In this document: piece by piece, positions 36,160 through 45,361 of the stretch
How positions within the stretch are numbered: the stretch's first letter is position 1
Layout of the letters: each line of letters starts with the position of its first letter
Source: Ktedonobacter sp. SOSP1-85
GTDB lineage: Bacteria > Chloroflexota > Ktedonobacteria > Ktedonobacterales > Ktedonobacteraceae
Direction: 5' to 3'
DNA length: 64,000 nt
Assembly: GCF_016587415.1 (NCBI RefSeq)
Contig: NZ_BNJI01000001.1
Coordinates: 62,001 to 126,000 of the forward strand
Program-made: the position numbers and the translations under genes
Notes under the pieces: model-generated
The model's database searches: none
The model's input: the letters and a program-made list of their open reading frames with translations, nothing else
What the model was told of the DNA's origin: nothing

Positions 36160-36440
36160 CCCAAACTCTTTTTTGATCAGCCAGGCAACGTGCTCGGTGA
36201 TCCAGACATTGTCATGAAACCCAAAGGCTTCGGCTCCTTGCTTGAGCAAGCTTGGCAACTGAGCCCGTTGCTCCAGGCTCAATTTGGGATGAGGGTCAAA
36301 AATGGGGCCCTGTTCGCAACGCTTGGGTTCCATTGGCTGAAGGCTCCTTCTGAGACGCCGAGTGCCTCGACAATATCCTTTTGTTTCCAACTGATTTCAT
36401 ACAATTGCCAGGCACACAGCCGTTATCCTTCGCGGTAGTT
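36160..36440 (-). pseudogene. N-terminal fragment of an IS630-family transposase
   Basis: The minus strand reads YEISWKQKDIVEALGVSEGA then FSQW in one frame and, after a frameshift, KLSLEQRAQLPSLLKQGAEA and VWITEHVAWLIKKEFGI in another. These are the two helix-turn-helix parts that precede the DDE domain in IS630. The DDE domain is absent; the fragment stops at the IS6 tail. Confidence 0.8.
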
Positions 36441-36524
36441 GGCAGGAGGTGGGATGATCTTGCTCATCCCACCTCCTCTCGCCTCTTTGGTTGGCTTCTT
36501 TCGTCAGCTATGCTGACCTCAATT

Positions 36525-36770
36525 TGTCGCTTGCAGCGGCAGATGGATCGGCAAAGGCGAGCCGCCAACCCGGAGCGCTACGACGAGAAGGGACGTCTCA
36601 AGAAGCAAGGCCCCAAGAAGCTGCGGTGGAAGCAGAGCAAGCGCTACCAGGCCACCCGACGACGCAAGGCGAGCAAAGAGCGCAAGCTTGCGGCACACCG
36701 CAAGAGTTTACATGGGCGCAAAGTGCACGAGGTGCTTGCGCTGGGTGTAAATTTTGGAATTCCGTGGCTC
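36525..36770 (+). pseudogene. Central fragment of an IS200/IS605-type TnpB (OrfB)
   Basis: LQRQMDRQRRAANPERYDEK, GPKKLRWKQSKRYQATRRRK and AAHRKSLHGRKVHEVLALG match the region of TnpB before the RuvC-II motif. The N-terminal part, the RuvC catalytic residues and the zinc finger are missing. No right-end guide RNA region can be assigned. Confidence 0.8.
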
Positions 36771-36915
36771 TCCTGCGAATCTGGTGAATTGAGGCCATGC
36801 CCTCCTGGAGAGGCTTTCCTCAAGGAGCTCGGTCCAGCACCCGCTTACGGAGGGTCTGAAAATTGGCTCTTCCATATCCCAGCCTTTTGAGCAGTTTGAG
36901 ACGGGTAATCTGGCC

Positions 36916-38457
36916 TTAGGTCTGTCCATTGCTCCAGGGGAGGATCAAGCCAGCCTCAACAGCCTCAATGTTTGATTTGATGCCTTTGACAAATGGATGA
37001 AGATCCTGAAGAGGACTTTGAGCTACCTTCGCCAACCAGGCATCAAGCTGGCCTCCTTGGCGAGTGCGCAGCATGAGCGCAAATTGCTGGACGAGTTGAT
37101 AGGCCAAAGCCATTTCTTCATGGATCTGACAGACCTGCTCAAGACACTCTCGCTCCTTTTGAGTCAGTTGATCTGATGGACGAAGAAACAGAGAGGTCGC
37201 TTCGCGGGTGGAGAGAGGAAGAACCGTGTTTTCTTCTTTCCTGGCAGGAATGTGTTGCCATTTCTGTTCTTTGGGAAAGACGCGTAAGAGGATATGCCTC
37301 ATTCCAGCATAGGAGCCCTGATAGCCTCTTTTTTTGCAGTTCTCGATGCAGTTGCACCATGTTGGAGCATCCTTCTGATCGACTCTGCTGGATGTAGGGC
37401 AGAAACGGATCGAGTTGGCTGCCCTGCTCACGTGCTTTCTGTTGAGGGAAGTGCCCCTCCTTCAACCAGCGCTGGACTGTCGCGTGGCCGATGCCAAGAT
37501 GATCAGCTATGGCTTGATGAGAGAGCCCCTGATCTCGCAGAGCAATCACCTGTTCATAACGTGCCAACCGTTCTTCTTCCCTTACCACTCGCGCGGCTGC
37601 TCATTGGGGGTGACCTTGAGAGGCTGTTTGATGGGCAGCCCTGCCTTCTTCTGTTGATTGCCTTCTGGTGAAACGTTGGCAGCAGGCTTCCTACGAACAG
37701 CAAGAAGATGGCGAGTGAGCAGATTGGCAACAGTATCACCCAGATTGTTCAGCAAGTGAAAACGGTCGGCGATCTGAATGGCTCCTAGCGCCCCTTTACG
37801 CACTCCTTCCGCGTAGTTGCCACCGCGATCTCGGCTCACAATGAGCACTCCAGGATGGTTCCATAGCCAGTCTGCCAGGGTTTCTGCTTCCCGATCGGGC
37901 AAAAGCTCAATTGGTAGGTGACGCTCCAGGTCAATGAGGATGGTTCCATAGGTATGCCCTCGCTTCCACGACCAGTCATCAACTCCCAAGATCTGAGGCG
38001 TTGGATACTCTTTTTCAGGAGCAGCCTGGATGAGCCGAAGCAGGGTATCTGGGCTGCTCCTAAGGCCCATCCCTGCTATCAGACGCTTGCCCGCTTCCCT
38101 GCCGAGCGCGAAAGCAACCAGTGTGAAGACATCGGCGAGCCAGATGGTACGCCTCGCGTAGGGGGCAACCACACTGGACAATCGCTCAGTGAAGATCTGC
38201 CGCTCGCAAGCGAGATTGAGGCAGAAAAACCGGCGTACATGCAGTTCCAGTTTGACCGCCCAACCCATCCATGGCAAGTCAGCCACTTGCCTGGTGTAGT
38301 GAGAGTGGACATGCGCAGTCGGGGTCTGGCACACCGGGCAACACGCTTGGTCGACAATGGTTCTTACCACTATCAGGATGGCGTTCCCGGGCGATTCTAC
38401 AGAGCTAAGAAGCAAACAGGTTGGATCGGGAAGAAGAGAGACAACTTTGCTTGTCAT
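36916..38457 (-). pseudogene. ISL3-family transposase with two frameshifts and lost C-terminus
   Basis: ATG 38457 has AAGGAG six bases upstream. The first frame (to 37582) contains the zinc-finger region (CCPVCQTPTAHVHSHY, then CLNLACERQIFTERL) and the DDE start (ILGVDDWSWKRGHTYGTILI) plus the second Asp region (IQIADRFHLLNNLGD). Frame changes near 37585 and 37390 are needed to continue through a helix-turn-helix (VIALRDQGLSHQAIADHLGI) to GLILPWSNGQT at 36916, where the family continues EGHVNRLK but the sequence ends. Inactive. Confidence 0.88.
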
Positions 38458-38667
38458 TGAGCGCTCCTTGTCGTCTTGTGCCATCCATCATCATCTACGG
38501 CAAGTGTCAATGGGAAAAGCGCTCAATGACAAGCAAACAATCAGTGTTATTCACCAGATTCGTGGGATAGCCATTCCGTGAGCGGGAATTTTGACAATTA
38601 GGTGAGCGGTCGGTTATATTGGGCAAGAGAGCATGCTATTGGTTTCTTACGTCTGGAGCAGTTTGTC

Positions 38668-38976
38668 ATGATGGAACCGCCTATCCCGCTTACGGCCCTT
38701 TCAGAGGCCCAAAGAGCACAAGCCACTCAGCGCTTTACGATCATTCGTTTGGCTCTGGAGGATGGCGTCACCCAAACCCAGATTGCGTCTACTCACAACA
38801 TCTCTGTGAGCACGGTACGCCGGTGGGTGAAGCGGTATCGTGAGAAGGGCCTCGCTGGTCTAGCTGACGCGAAGGTGCATTCTGACAAAGGAAAGTCGTG
38901 CCGCTTGCCTCCTGAGGCTATCACCCTGATTGAGGGACTGGCTCTCCAAACGGTTCTGTCAGAACTGAGATCATAG
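38668..38976 (+). pseudogene. N-terminal HTH fragment of a rve/Mu-type transposase, cut by IS6
   Basis: MEPPIPLTALSEAQRAQATQ, then LALEDGVTQTQIASTHNISV and STVRRWVKRYREKGLAGLAD form a helix-turn-helix typical of Mu/IS481-related transposases. The coding similarity ends at LIEGLALQT exactly where the IS6 inverted repeat begins (38952). The rest of the gene is not found beyond the IS6 right end, so a deletion accompanied or followed the insertion. Confidence 0.7.
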
Positions 38977-39936
38977 AAAAGCTTCTCAGACGAATAGAAT
39001 GCTCGCCTCTCGCTCGTTAACTCATGAGGTTGCTTGTATCATTCACTGGAGAGCAGCTAGACGTTGGAGAAAAGCCTGCCGTTGTTCCAGGAGTGAGACC
39101 ACTTCGCCCATGGTGCGACGAGGACGGATATAGTTGCGCAATTCGTCGAAGGCACAACAGAATCGCGCTGCTGATGTGAAGCTTCCGAAACCACGCATGG
39201 GATAGTATCGTTGTTTGATCCCACGATGGTCTTGCTCTAGCCGATTATTGAGGTATTTATTCGTCCGATGTATGACCTCACATCCCATCGTCTCGCGTAT
39301 GGCACGGGGATAGGAAGCATGGCCATCCGTCGTGACCTGATCGGGAACAGAGCCGACCACAGTAACCGCCTGTTTGAAAAACGCCTGAGCTGATTCCATA
39401 TTTCGCTTCTCGCTCAACATGGAATCAACGAGATTGCCCTCGTGGTCGATCGCTCGATACAAATAGCACCACTTCCCATGCACTTTGACGTAAGTCTCAT
39501 CCACGTACCAGGATTTTCCGGCCTTCCCTTGCCGCTTGACGCGTCACTGATCTGTTATCAAAGGGGCAAACCGCGCTTCCCAGTCTCGGATGGCTTCGTG
39601 AGTGAACGAAAATCCACGCGCTAAAAACATCTCAGCAACGTCACGCAGGCTCAATTTGTAGCGCAGTCGCCACAAGACAGCCAGCAGGACGATATCAGTG
39701 GGGAATTCGAGATGGTTAAAGGGAGTGCCAGTTCGCTCATTGAACGGAGATTGACAGTGAGGGCAGAAGAACGTGGCATAGCCACATTTGGTTTTCTTTG
39801 ATCTTTCCCTGGTCTCAGATGTGGCGCATTTGGGGCAGTTCATCGGTCAACGTTCCTCATTCCGTCAAAATAATAGCACCAGCATACCAGAAGTGTCACC
39901 CTCATGCCCAGATGGAGTTTGAGTTCTGACAGAACC
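38952..39936 (-). mobile_element. IS6-family element, 985 bp
   Basis: 15-bp perfect inverted repeats GGTTCTGTCAGAACT at 38952-38966 and 39922-39936. The eight bases outside each end differ (CTCCAAAC versus CTCATGGC), so no target duplication is present, in keeping with IS6 elements after adjacent deletion or recombination. Confidence 0.88.
39043..39843 (-). pseudogene. IS6-family transposase with in-frame TGA
   Basis: The N-terminal zinc ribbon (MNCPKCATSETRERS, CPHCQSPFNERTG) and helix-turn-helix region read from 39843 to a TGA at 39544-39546. The same frame continues RVKRQGKAGKSWYVDETYVK, with catalytic Asp in VDETYV, Asp in QVTTDGHASYPRA and Glu in NRLEQDHRGIKQR. A single nonsense codon separates the DNA-binding part from the DDE domain. 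Confidence 0.9.
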
Positions 39937-40059
39937 CTCATGGCCGGATTCGGTACATGTTGAGTTTATCAGCCTGGCCCCCTTCAAACTTTGAGTGTGT
40001 TCGTGAGATTGAGATACCTCATCAGTGTACCTTTTCACCAAATCCAGCCATGAGCCTGA

Positions 40060-40186
40060 AGTGAGCCTGAATCTCTACAATGAAGCGGGTCGTTCCTCTT
40101 CGCCTGGAGGGGAGACCGCCCGCTTCGCTTCTCCAATTTTCTCCCGGCTCATTCCAAAATCCGCACAGCCTGATCAAATTCAGTCT
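40060..40186. repeat. 127-bp direct repeat, copy 1
   Basis: Nearly identical to 41790-41917 (one substitution and one single-base gap). It lies just after the 3' end of the GTPase-pentapeptide gene. It contains a GAAGCGGG/CCCGCTTC stem that could end transcription on the minus strand. Confidence 0.9.
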
Positions 40187-40217
40187 GAATCCGCTCTCAT
40201 ACTTCGCACATGTACCG

Positions 40218-41762
40218 CTATCCTTCATTCTCTGCCGTCCGGTCGTAGAGCACATTTTTCCAAACAATGCCTGGTTGGAGAGTGAGTTCCATAATCAGCA
40301 GCCAGGGAATGCCCCGCAGGTCCGCGCCAGAGAAATCCGCGCCAGGAGCACAAAACTCCTCAGAGCGAATCCCCCTCAAGCAGGCTCCTTTGAGACAGGC
40401 TCCCGTCAGGTTCGTTCCGGTCAAGAGAGCACCGCTCAGATCAGCCTCGCTCAGATCAGCACCGCTCAGATCAGCCTTGTGCAGCTTGGCCCCGTGCAGA
40501 TTGGCTCCATGTAGATTGGACCCGTGCAGATCGGCCCCACTCAGATCGGCCCCACTCAGATCGGCATTAGAGAGATTGGCCCCCCTCAGATGCAGATTGG
40601 CCCCGTGCAGATTGGCTCCACGTAGATTGGACCCGTGCAGATCGGCCCCACTCAGATCGGCCCCACTCAGATCGGCCCCACTCAGATTCGCCTCATGCAG
40701 GAGGCTGTATTGGAGCGTCGCACGATGTAGGATGGCCTCTTGCAGATCTGCTCCCTCAGCGGACGCGTTGCTCAGCGCGGCGTCTTCCAGATTGGCCCAG
40801 CGCAAATCGGCTTTGACAAGCCAAGCCCATCCCAGATTGGCGTTGTGCAGGTTGACCTTCCTCAGGTTTGCATTGTGCAACCTGACACCATAGAGGCTGG
40901 CCTCAGACAGATCAGCCCCGCTGAGATTGGCTTCGCTCAGATTGCTTCCATTCAAGAGAGCCCTGGACAGGTTGACACCGCTCCAGTTGACTCCGCTCAG
41001 GTTCGCTCGAATCAAAGCGATCTCATCCTGGCCGATCTGCGCGAGATCCATTTCACGCGGGTGGGTGTCGCTCAAGCGGGCGGGATGCACATCGGGAAGC
41101 AGCGCAGGAAACACCTCTCTTTCCCTCTTCTCGGTCATGGTATACTGCCTGAACATCTCCCGATATTCTGGATTGACTACCAGCGCCTGCAGAATCTGGC
41201 TAATCACCGTGTCCAGGCTTTCCCTGACCCCTTGCCCAGTCCGTGCGACTGCTTCATAAGCAGGAAACCGGTATGGGTTGAGGTATCGTTCCAGGATTGA
41301 AACAGGCAAGATGTCCGATTCCGGTAAATCTCTTTTGTTCCATTGTATGGCCAGAGGAAAGGTAGTGATGTCTTGCTTTTGATCGCGCAAATACTCTTGC
41401 AGTTCTTCCCAGATGGTGAAAATATTTTCCCGCAATCGAGAGGCTTGTGAGTCAACCACCAGAATAACGCCATCGGCTCCTGATAAAATACGGGTGCGCA
41501 TGTGTTTGTAAAGGATCGAAGCAGGAGAAGCACAGAGTTGAAGACGAACCCGCAACCCGTGGATGTTTTTCTCTGGCGGCAAAAGGAGATCGAAAGAGAA
41601 AAGGCGCTCTATTTCTGTATCAATTACGGTAAAATCACTGATATCGCGCATGTGCATCATTTGATGGAGGTGAAGCAGGTTGGTTGACTTTCCACAATAA
41701 CTCAAGCCGTAATAGGCTAGCTTGCATCTTATTTCGCGTCTTACGGGATCTATCACTGCCAT
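40218..41762 (-). CDS. MglA/Ras-like GTPase fused to pentapeptide-repeat domain
   Basis: 514 residues; ATG 41762 follows AAGGAAG. Residues 1-205 resemble MglA/Rag-type small GTPases: CKLAYYGLSYCGKSTNL (P-loop GLSYCGKST), IERLFSFDLLLPPEKNIHGL, DGVILVVDSQASRLRENI, and QWNKRDLPESDILP (NKxD guanine motif). The switch II DxxG or VPGQ element is replaced by CASPAS, so hydrolysis may be altered. Residues 245-490 are about 45 pentapeptides (ANLSGADLSEASLYGV, GADLSGADLSGADLHG), then a short tail. A GTPase joined to a right-handed beta-helix suggests switch-controlled binding or scaffolding. It lies downstream of another pentapeptide gene on the same strand. Confidence 0.85.
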   Translation of the reverse strand: MAVIDPVRREIRCKLAYYGLSYCGKSTNLLHLHQMMHMRDISDFTVIDTEIERLFSFDLLLPPEKNIHGLRVRLQLCASPASILYKHMRTRILSGADGVILVVDSQASRLRENIFTIWEELQEYLRDQKQDITTFPLAIQWNKRDLPESDILPVSILERYLNPYRFPAYEAVARTGQGVRESLDTVISQILQALVVNPEYREMFRQYTMTEKREREVFPALLPDVHPARLSDTHPREMDLAQIGQDEIALIRANLSGVNWSGVNLSRALLNGSNLSEANLSGADLSEASLYGVRLHNANLRKVNLHNANLGWAWLVKADLRWANLEDAALSNASAEGADLQEAILHRATLQYSLLHEANLSGADLSGADLSGADLHGSNLRGANLHGANLHLRGANLSNADLSGADLSGADLHGSNLHGANLHGAKLHKADLSGADLSEADLSGALLTGTNLTGACLKGACLRGIRSEEFCAPGADFSGADLRGIPWLLIMELTLQPGIVWKNVLYDRTAENEG

Positions 41763-41789
41763 TCGCTGTCTTCCTTACGATTGTTCCAT

Positions 41790-41917
41790 AGTGAGCCTGA
41801 ATCTCTACAATGAAGCGGGTCGTTCCTCTTCGCCTGGAGGGGAGACCGCCCGCTTCGCTTCTCCAATTTTCTCCCAGCTCATTCCAAAATCCGCACAGCC
41901 TGATCAAAATTCAGTCT
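41790..41917. repeat. 128-bp direct repeat, copy 2
   Basis: Matches 40060-40186. It starts at the 3' end of the upstream pentapeptide gene (stop at 41904) and ends 28 bp before the GTPase ATG, so each pentapeptide gene is followed by one copy. Recombination between copies would delete or release the 1.7-kb GTPase gene. Confidence 0.9.
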
Positions 41918-42784
41918 CGTGCAGATTGGCTCCGCTCAACCTGGCCTTGCTCAGATCAGCCTTGTGCAGATCAGCCTTGCTCAGATTAGCTTCGTACAGA
42001 TCGGCTCCGCTCAGATAAGCATTACTCAGATTGGCCTCACTCAGATTGGCTCCGCGCAGATTGGTATTGACGAGATTGGCCCCACTCAGATCAGCCCCAT
42101 GCAGATTGGCTCCGCTCAGATCAGCCTCGCTCAGATCGGCTCCGTGCAGATTGGCCTTGCCTGACCTGGCCTTGCTCGACCTGACCCTGCTCAGATCGAC
42201 CCAGTTCAGGTTGAGCTCGGGCATGTTGAGTTTGCTCAGCATCTCGATCCCTTCCAGATCAGCCTCGTGCAGATCGGCCTCACTCAGATCGACTCCACTC
42301 AGATCGACTCCACTCAGATCGACTCCACTCAGATCGACTCCACTCAGATCGACTCCACTCAGATCGACTCCACTCAGATCGACCCAGTCCAGATGGGTAT
42401 ATCTCAGGTTGAACTCGCGCAGATTGAGCTCGCGCAGATTAGTCCAGTCCAGAATGGTCCAGTCCAGATTGGCTCCGCGCAGACTGGCCCAGTCCAGCCA
42501 GGCCCCGCTCAGATCAGCCTTGTACAGATTGGCCCCGCTCAGATTAGCCTCGCTCAGATCGGCACTGCTCAGAGTTGCTCCGCGCAGATCAGCCCCGCTC
42601 AAATTCGGATTATGTGTTCGATCCTCCGCTCTCCACTGATTCCACAGTTCAATTCCTAGAGACTGTATGTAAAGGCTTCTCGAAGCCTTTCTTAGGGAAC
42701 ACCGAATAGCCTTCAGAGCCTATTGACGCTCACTTTACATACAGTCTCTAGTGTGAGCCATTCCAGGTCTTCCTGATTTGCCAT
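41904..42784 (-). pseudogene. Pentapeptide-repeat protein gene interrupted by an 88-bp MITE
   Basis: ATG 42784 (GAGGG six bases upstream) encodes MANQEDLEWLTL and then enters the MITE, which adds a stop after five codons. Removing the MITE and one CTAG copy gives an open 262-residue frame: MANQEDLEWLTLGIELWNQW, then RAEDRTHNPNLSGADLRGA and about 45 pentapeptides to ANLHETEF. The leader with ELWNQW is the type found before pentapeptide domains at 14952. Six identical 15-bp units (42286-42375) encode consecutive VDLSG coils, a recent internal expansion. A TTG at 42602 might allow weak internal initiation. Confidence 0.85.
42660..42747. mobile_element. 88-bp MITE with CTAG target duplication
   Basis: Terminal inverted repeats AGACTGTATGTAAAG at 42660-42674 and 42733-42747; CTAG at 42656-42659 and 42748-42751. 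An internal hairpin AAAGGCTT/GAAGCCTTT is next to the left end. It has no coding capacity, so it needs a transposase in trans; a CTAG target is typical of several IS4/IS5-type enzymes. Confidence 0.88.
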
Positions 42785-43159
42785 CTAATACCCTCTTGCT
42801 TGCTTTTTATCACAACTATAGCAAGCACCCCGCGGAAAAGCAAGGTTCTGCAAGCTGTCAATCATTTTGCGGTTTGTGAGCAAGCGAAATTGTGACACAG
42901 CAAAGGCCAGGCCCTGACTCACAGAGACAAGGCCAGCGGTCCACAATGTTATCTCAACAAGGGGCAGGGTATCCAGCAATGTATGCAGCAGATGAGAAGC
43001 AATGAGCGGAGAACTTTGTTAATTGTCGAATAACTTTTTCAGTTTGACGCATAATTTGGTTCTTACGCAGCCTCGCTGGTTACTGATGTGGTATTACATC
43101 CTCAATGCGAGCATGATGGGTATCTCCTTCAGCCAAGCACCTGTAAGGTAAAGAGGCTT
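42785..43159. other. Intergenic region upstream of the pentapeptide gene
   Basis: A minus-strand frame at 42785-42979 (ends AFPRGACYSCDKKQARGY) has no ribosome site and no family I recognise; it may be a transposase scrap. The rest, 42980-43159, shows nothing clear. Confidence 0.35.
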
Positions 43160-43633
43160 CTATCGCCATGAGGATTGCGCCCGAGCTTCGTCGTATATGC
43201 GAGAAGAAGGTCGAGGACCGTGCAGGACAGCTTGAATAAACTGCTCAGGAGGTCTGTACTGATGCACAGTGAGATAATGACGAAGCATGGAGGGCGCAGC
43301 GTAGACTACACCATCTAATCCAAGAACACGAAGCTCGTCAGAGCAAAGCTTCCCCTCCTCGTAACACTTTCCCCAATCTTGCGTGAATTCCTTCGCAGCT
43401 CCTTCACATAATTCGCAGATATGCCATCCTCGTGTGCGATTGACACGATAGTTCTCTTGCTCAAAGAGAGCCAGGTTGTCGAGAAAGATCTGGTCAGGCC
43501 ACCCTGGGAAAGAAGTCTGAAACGGTTTTCCTCGGCCAAGCCAGCCAATGTTGAGCGTTGGCACTGTTGGGGGATCACTGCCACAGCTTCCCTGATGGTA
43601 GGTATAAGGACTGAGATCTAGAAAGTATGTCAT
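43160..43633 (-). CDS. Uncharacterised protein with MTYFxDLSPYxY start (157 aa)
   Basis: AAAGGAG lies six bases before the ATG. The product begins MTYFLDLSPYTYHQGSCGSD and contains LNIGWLGRGKPFQTSFPGWP, a WHICELCEG motif with two Cys, and LRVLGLDGVVYAAPSMLRHY then LTVHQYRPPEQFIQAVLHGP. This order (MTYFxDLSPY, VGWL, HxCxxC, YxAPxxLxHYIxxHxYxPP) defines a small family known from other bacteria as uncharacterised proteins. No catalytic assignment can be made; the Cys-x-x-Cys with His may bind metal. An intact gene among transposase relics. Confidence 0.75.
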   Translation of the reverse strand: MTYFLDLSPYTYHQGSCGSDPPTVPTLNIGWLGRGKPFQTSFPGWPDQIFLDNLALFEQENYRVNRTRGWHICELCEGAAKEFTQDWGKCYEEGKLCSDELRVLGLDGVVYAAPSMLRHYLTVHQYRPPEQFIQAVLHGPRPSSRIYDEARAQSSWR

Positions 43634-43650
43634 ACGAGACTCCTTTTTTC

Positions 43651-44064
43651 CTAAGCAGCAGGACGTAACCTCTCGTTGTTCTGGGTCCTGGTGATTGTTT
43701 TGGTTTCGGGATGCGAGAGCACGCGAAGTCGGAGCAGATCGAACTTTGCTCGACCGTACATGCTTCTTTTGATCAGCTTGAGTCGGTTGATGTGCCCCTC
43801 TAACGGGCCAGTATTCCAGGGCAATGTCAAGCCTGCCAGAACGGCTTCTTTGTCGTGTTGAATGCTCGTGACAAATGGTACAAAGGCTTCGAGCTGGCTC
43901 ACCTGCACTGCTTCGAGCCAGGCATCAAGTTGTTCTCCCGTGCGCTCACACATCATGGAGAGAAACGTTTCGACCAGATGGTAGGCTGTCTTCGCCCGAG
44001 TGCTTTCCTGCAGAAGGATGTTCAGCTGCCCTTGTTGGTACAGCCTCTTACGATGGTGGATAAA
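43651..44064 (-). pseudogene. C-terminal fragment of an ISL3-family transposase
   Basis: The open frame reads RLYQQGQLNILLQESTRAKT, GEQLDAWLEAVQVSQLEAFV, then GHINRLKLIKRSMYGRAKFD and LLRLRVLS, the conserved end of ISL3 transposases. A TGA at 44065-44067 bounds it. It supplies the C-terminal block that is missing from the ISL3 relic at 36916, but comes from a different copy. Confidence 0.85.
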
Positions 44065-44163
44065 TCAGCCGTCTCTCCTACTGGATTGACAATCCTCCGT
44101 GACCCTGGTTATCCTTCCTGAGTACTCTTCCCATTCACCTCATTTCAAGCAGAGAGGATCCTG

Positions 44164-44893
44164 ATGACCACTTATGTGTTTTTGTTCCTGCTCGTGTCCT
44201 TCCTCACGCTCTGCCTGTTCGGGCTTTGGTCTCTCTGCTGGACCCATCATGGTCCTGCCCAGTCGAGAGCAGTTGGCAAGCTATGTCCCAAGCTCCATCG
44301 TCTCCTCAAGCCCCGTTCCCCACACGATTGTTCCTCCTGTCGTGGTGCCTCACATTTGGCCAGATCTACGCCAATGAGCTCAAACATCGATGTAGCCACA
44401 CTGGAGACAAGTGGCATCTTGATGAGGTGTTTCTGACCATCAATGGGAAGCGAAGCTCTCTTTGGCGAGCGGTCGATCAATATGGCACCGTGCTTGATAT
44501 CCTGGTTCAAAGCAAGAGAAATAAAAAAGCTGCCAAGAAGTTCTTTCGCAAACTGCTCAAAGGTCTTCAATATGTGCCAGTGTGATCATCACCGACAAAC
44601 TGGCCAGTTACTCTGCAGCCAAGAGGGAGATCATGCCCCGTGTCGAGCACCGGCAGCACAAAGGCCTCAACAATCGAGCTGAGAATTCCCATCAACCGAC
44701 ACGACAACGAGAACGCAGCATGCGCCGCTTCAAATCCCCTGGTCATGCTCAACGCTTTCTCTCTGCCTTTGGACCCATCTCAGACCACTTTCGACCACGA
44801 CGACATCGGCTTCATGCGTCAGCATCTCGTGCGCTCATGCGGGAGCAATTTCAGACATGGAACGACATCACCAGCATGCAGCAAGCTGCGTAG
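44164..44893 (+). pseudogene. Chimeric, frameshifted IS6-family transposase
   Basis: ATG 44164 has AGAGAGGA upstream and starts a Cys-rich leader with the look of another transposase (LCPKLHRLLKPRSPHDCSSC). From about 44340 a second frame becomes IS6-like (WCLTFGQIYANELKHR, KWHLDEVFLTINGKRSSLWR, with Asp), ends at VPV and stop near 44583, and a third frame continues VIITDKLASYSAAKREIMPR with Asp and RAENSHQPTRQRERSMRRF with Glu. One base is missing at 44580 in the IS6 part. Confidence 0.82.
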
Positions 44894-44908
44894 CAAACGC
44901 AATTCCCC

Positions 44909-45353
44909 TTACCTTGCACTTCTTTTTCTCTTCATGGGCCCTTTTTCAGAAAAACGTTTTGCTCTGATCAATAAGTTGACAATACCATTCCTTGCCTCCC
45001 AGATCTGGACCGTCTGATCTTCGGAGATCGAGACGATACGCGTCCCATCGGGGGACCAGGCGATTGCCCAAACCGCTGATTTGTGGCCCCGGTAGACCAG
45101 GACCGCTTCGCCAGATGAGGCCTTCCAGACCTGGACGGTGTGATCCGCGCTGGCGGAGGCGATGCGCGTTCCATCAGGGGACCAGGCAACTCCATTGACA
45201 AAACCATGATGCCCTCGATAGATGAGGTGAGGAGACCCACCATGCGATCCCTCCTCCAACAACAGCCAAGGCTGCTCCTCTGGCAATCCCTTCCAAGAAC
45301 AGCGCGCCGAGAGAAACGTGGGTGGCGCGATCCCGCCTGTTTCCCTTCTGTTG
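44909..45353 (-). pseudogene. Truncated duplicate of the WD40 gene at 47612
   Basis: About 370 bp (44985-45353) match the first third of 47612-48652, including HGFVNGVAWSPDGTRIASAS and AIAWSPDGTRIVSISEDQTV. Relative to the full gene it has one added base and an 11-bp deletion in the signal region, and only two of seven blades remain before the sequence runs into foreign DNA next to the IS6 chimera. Confidence 0.85.
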
Positions 45354-45361
45354 GAGTCGGC

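Noticed and set aside
36525..36770. Functional TnpB with guide RNA
   Set aside because: Only the central part is left; catalytic RuvC and zinc-finger segments are missing.
42286..42375. CRISPR-like regular repeat
   Set aside because: The 15-bp units have no spacers and encode pentapeptide coils.
40267..42659. Long plus-strand frames rich in Arg/Pro/Ser or Ile/Gln repeats
   Set aside because: They are antisense shadows of the repetitive pentapeptide coding sequence and inherit its periodicity.
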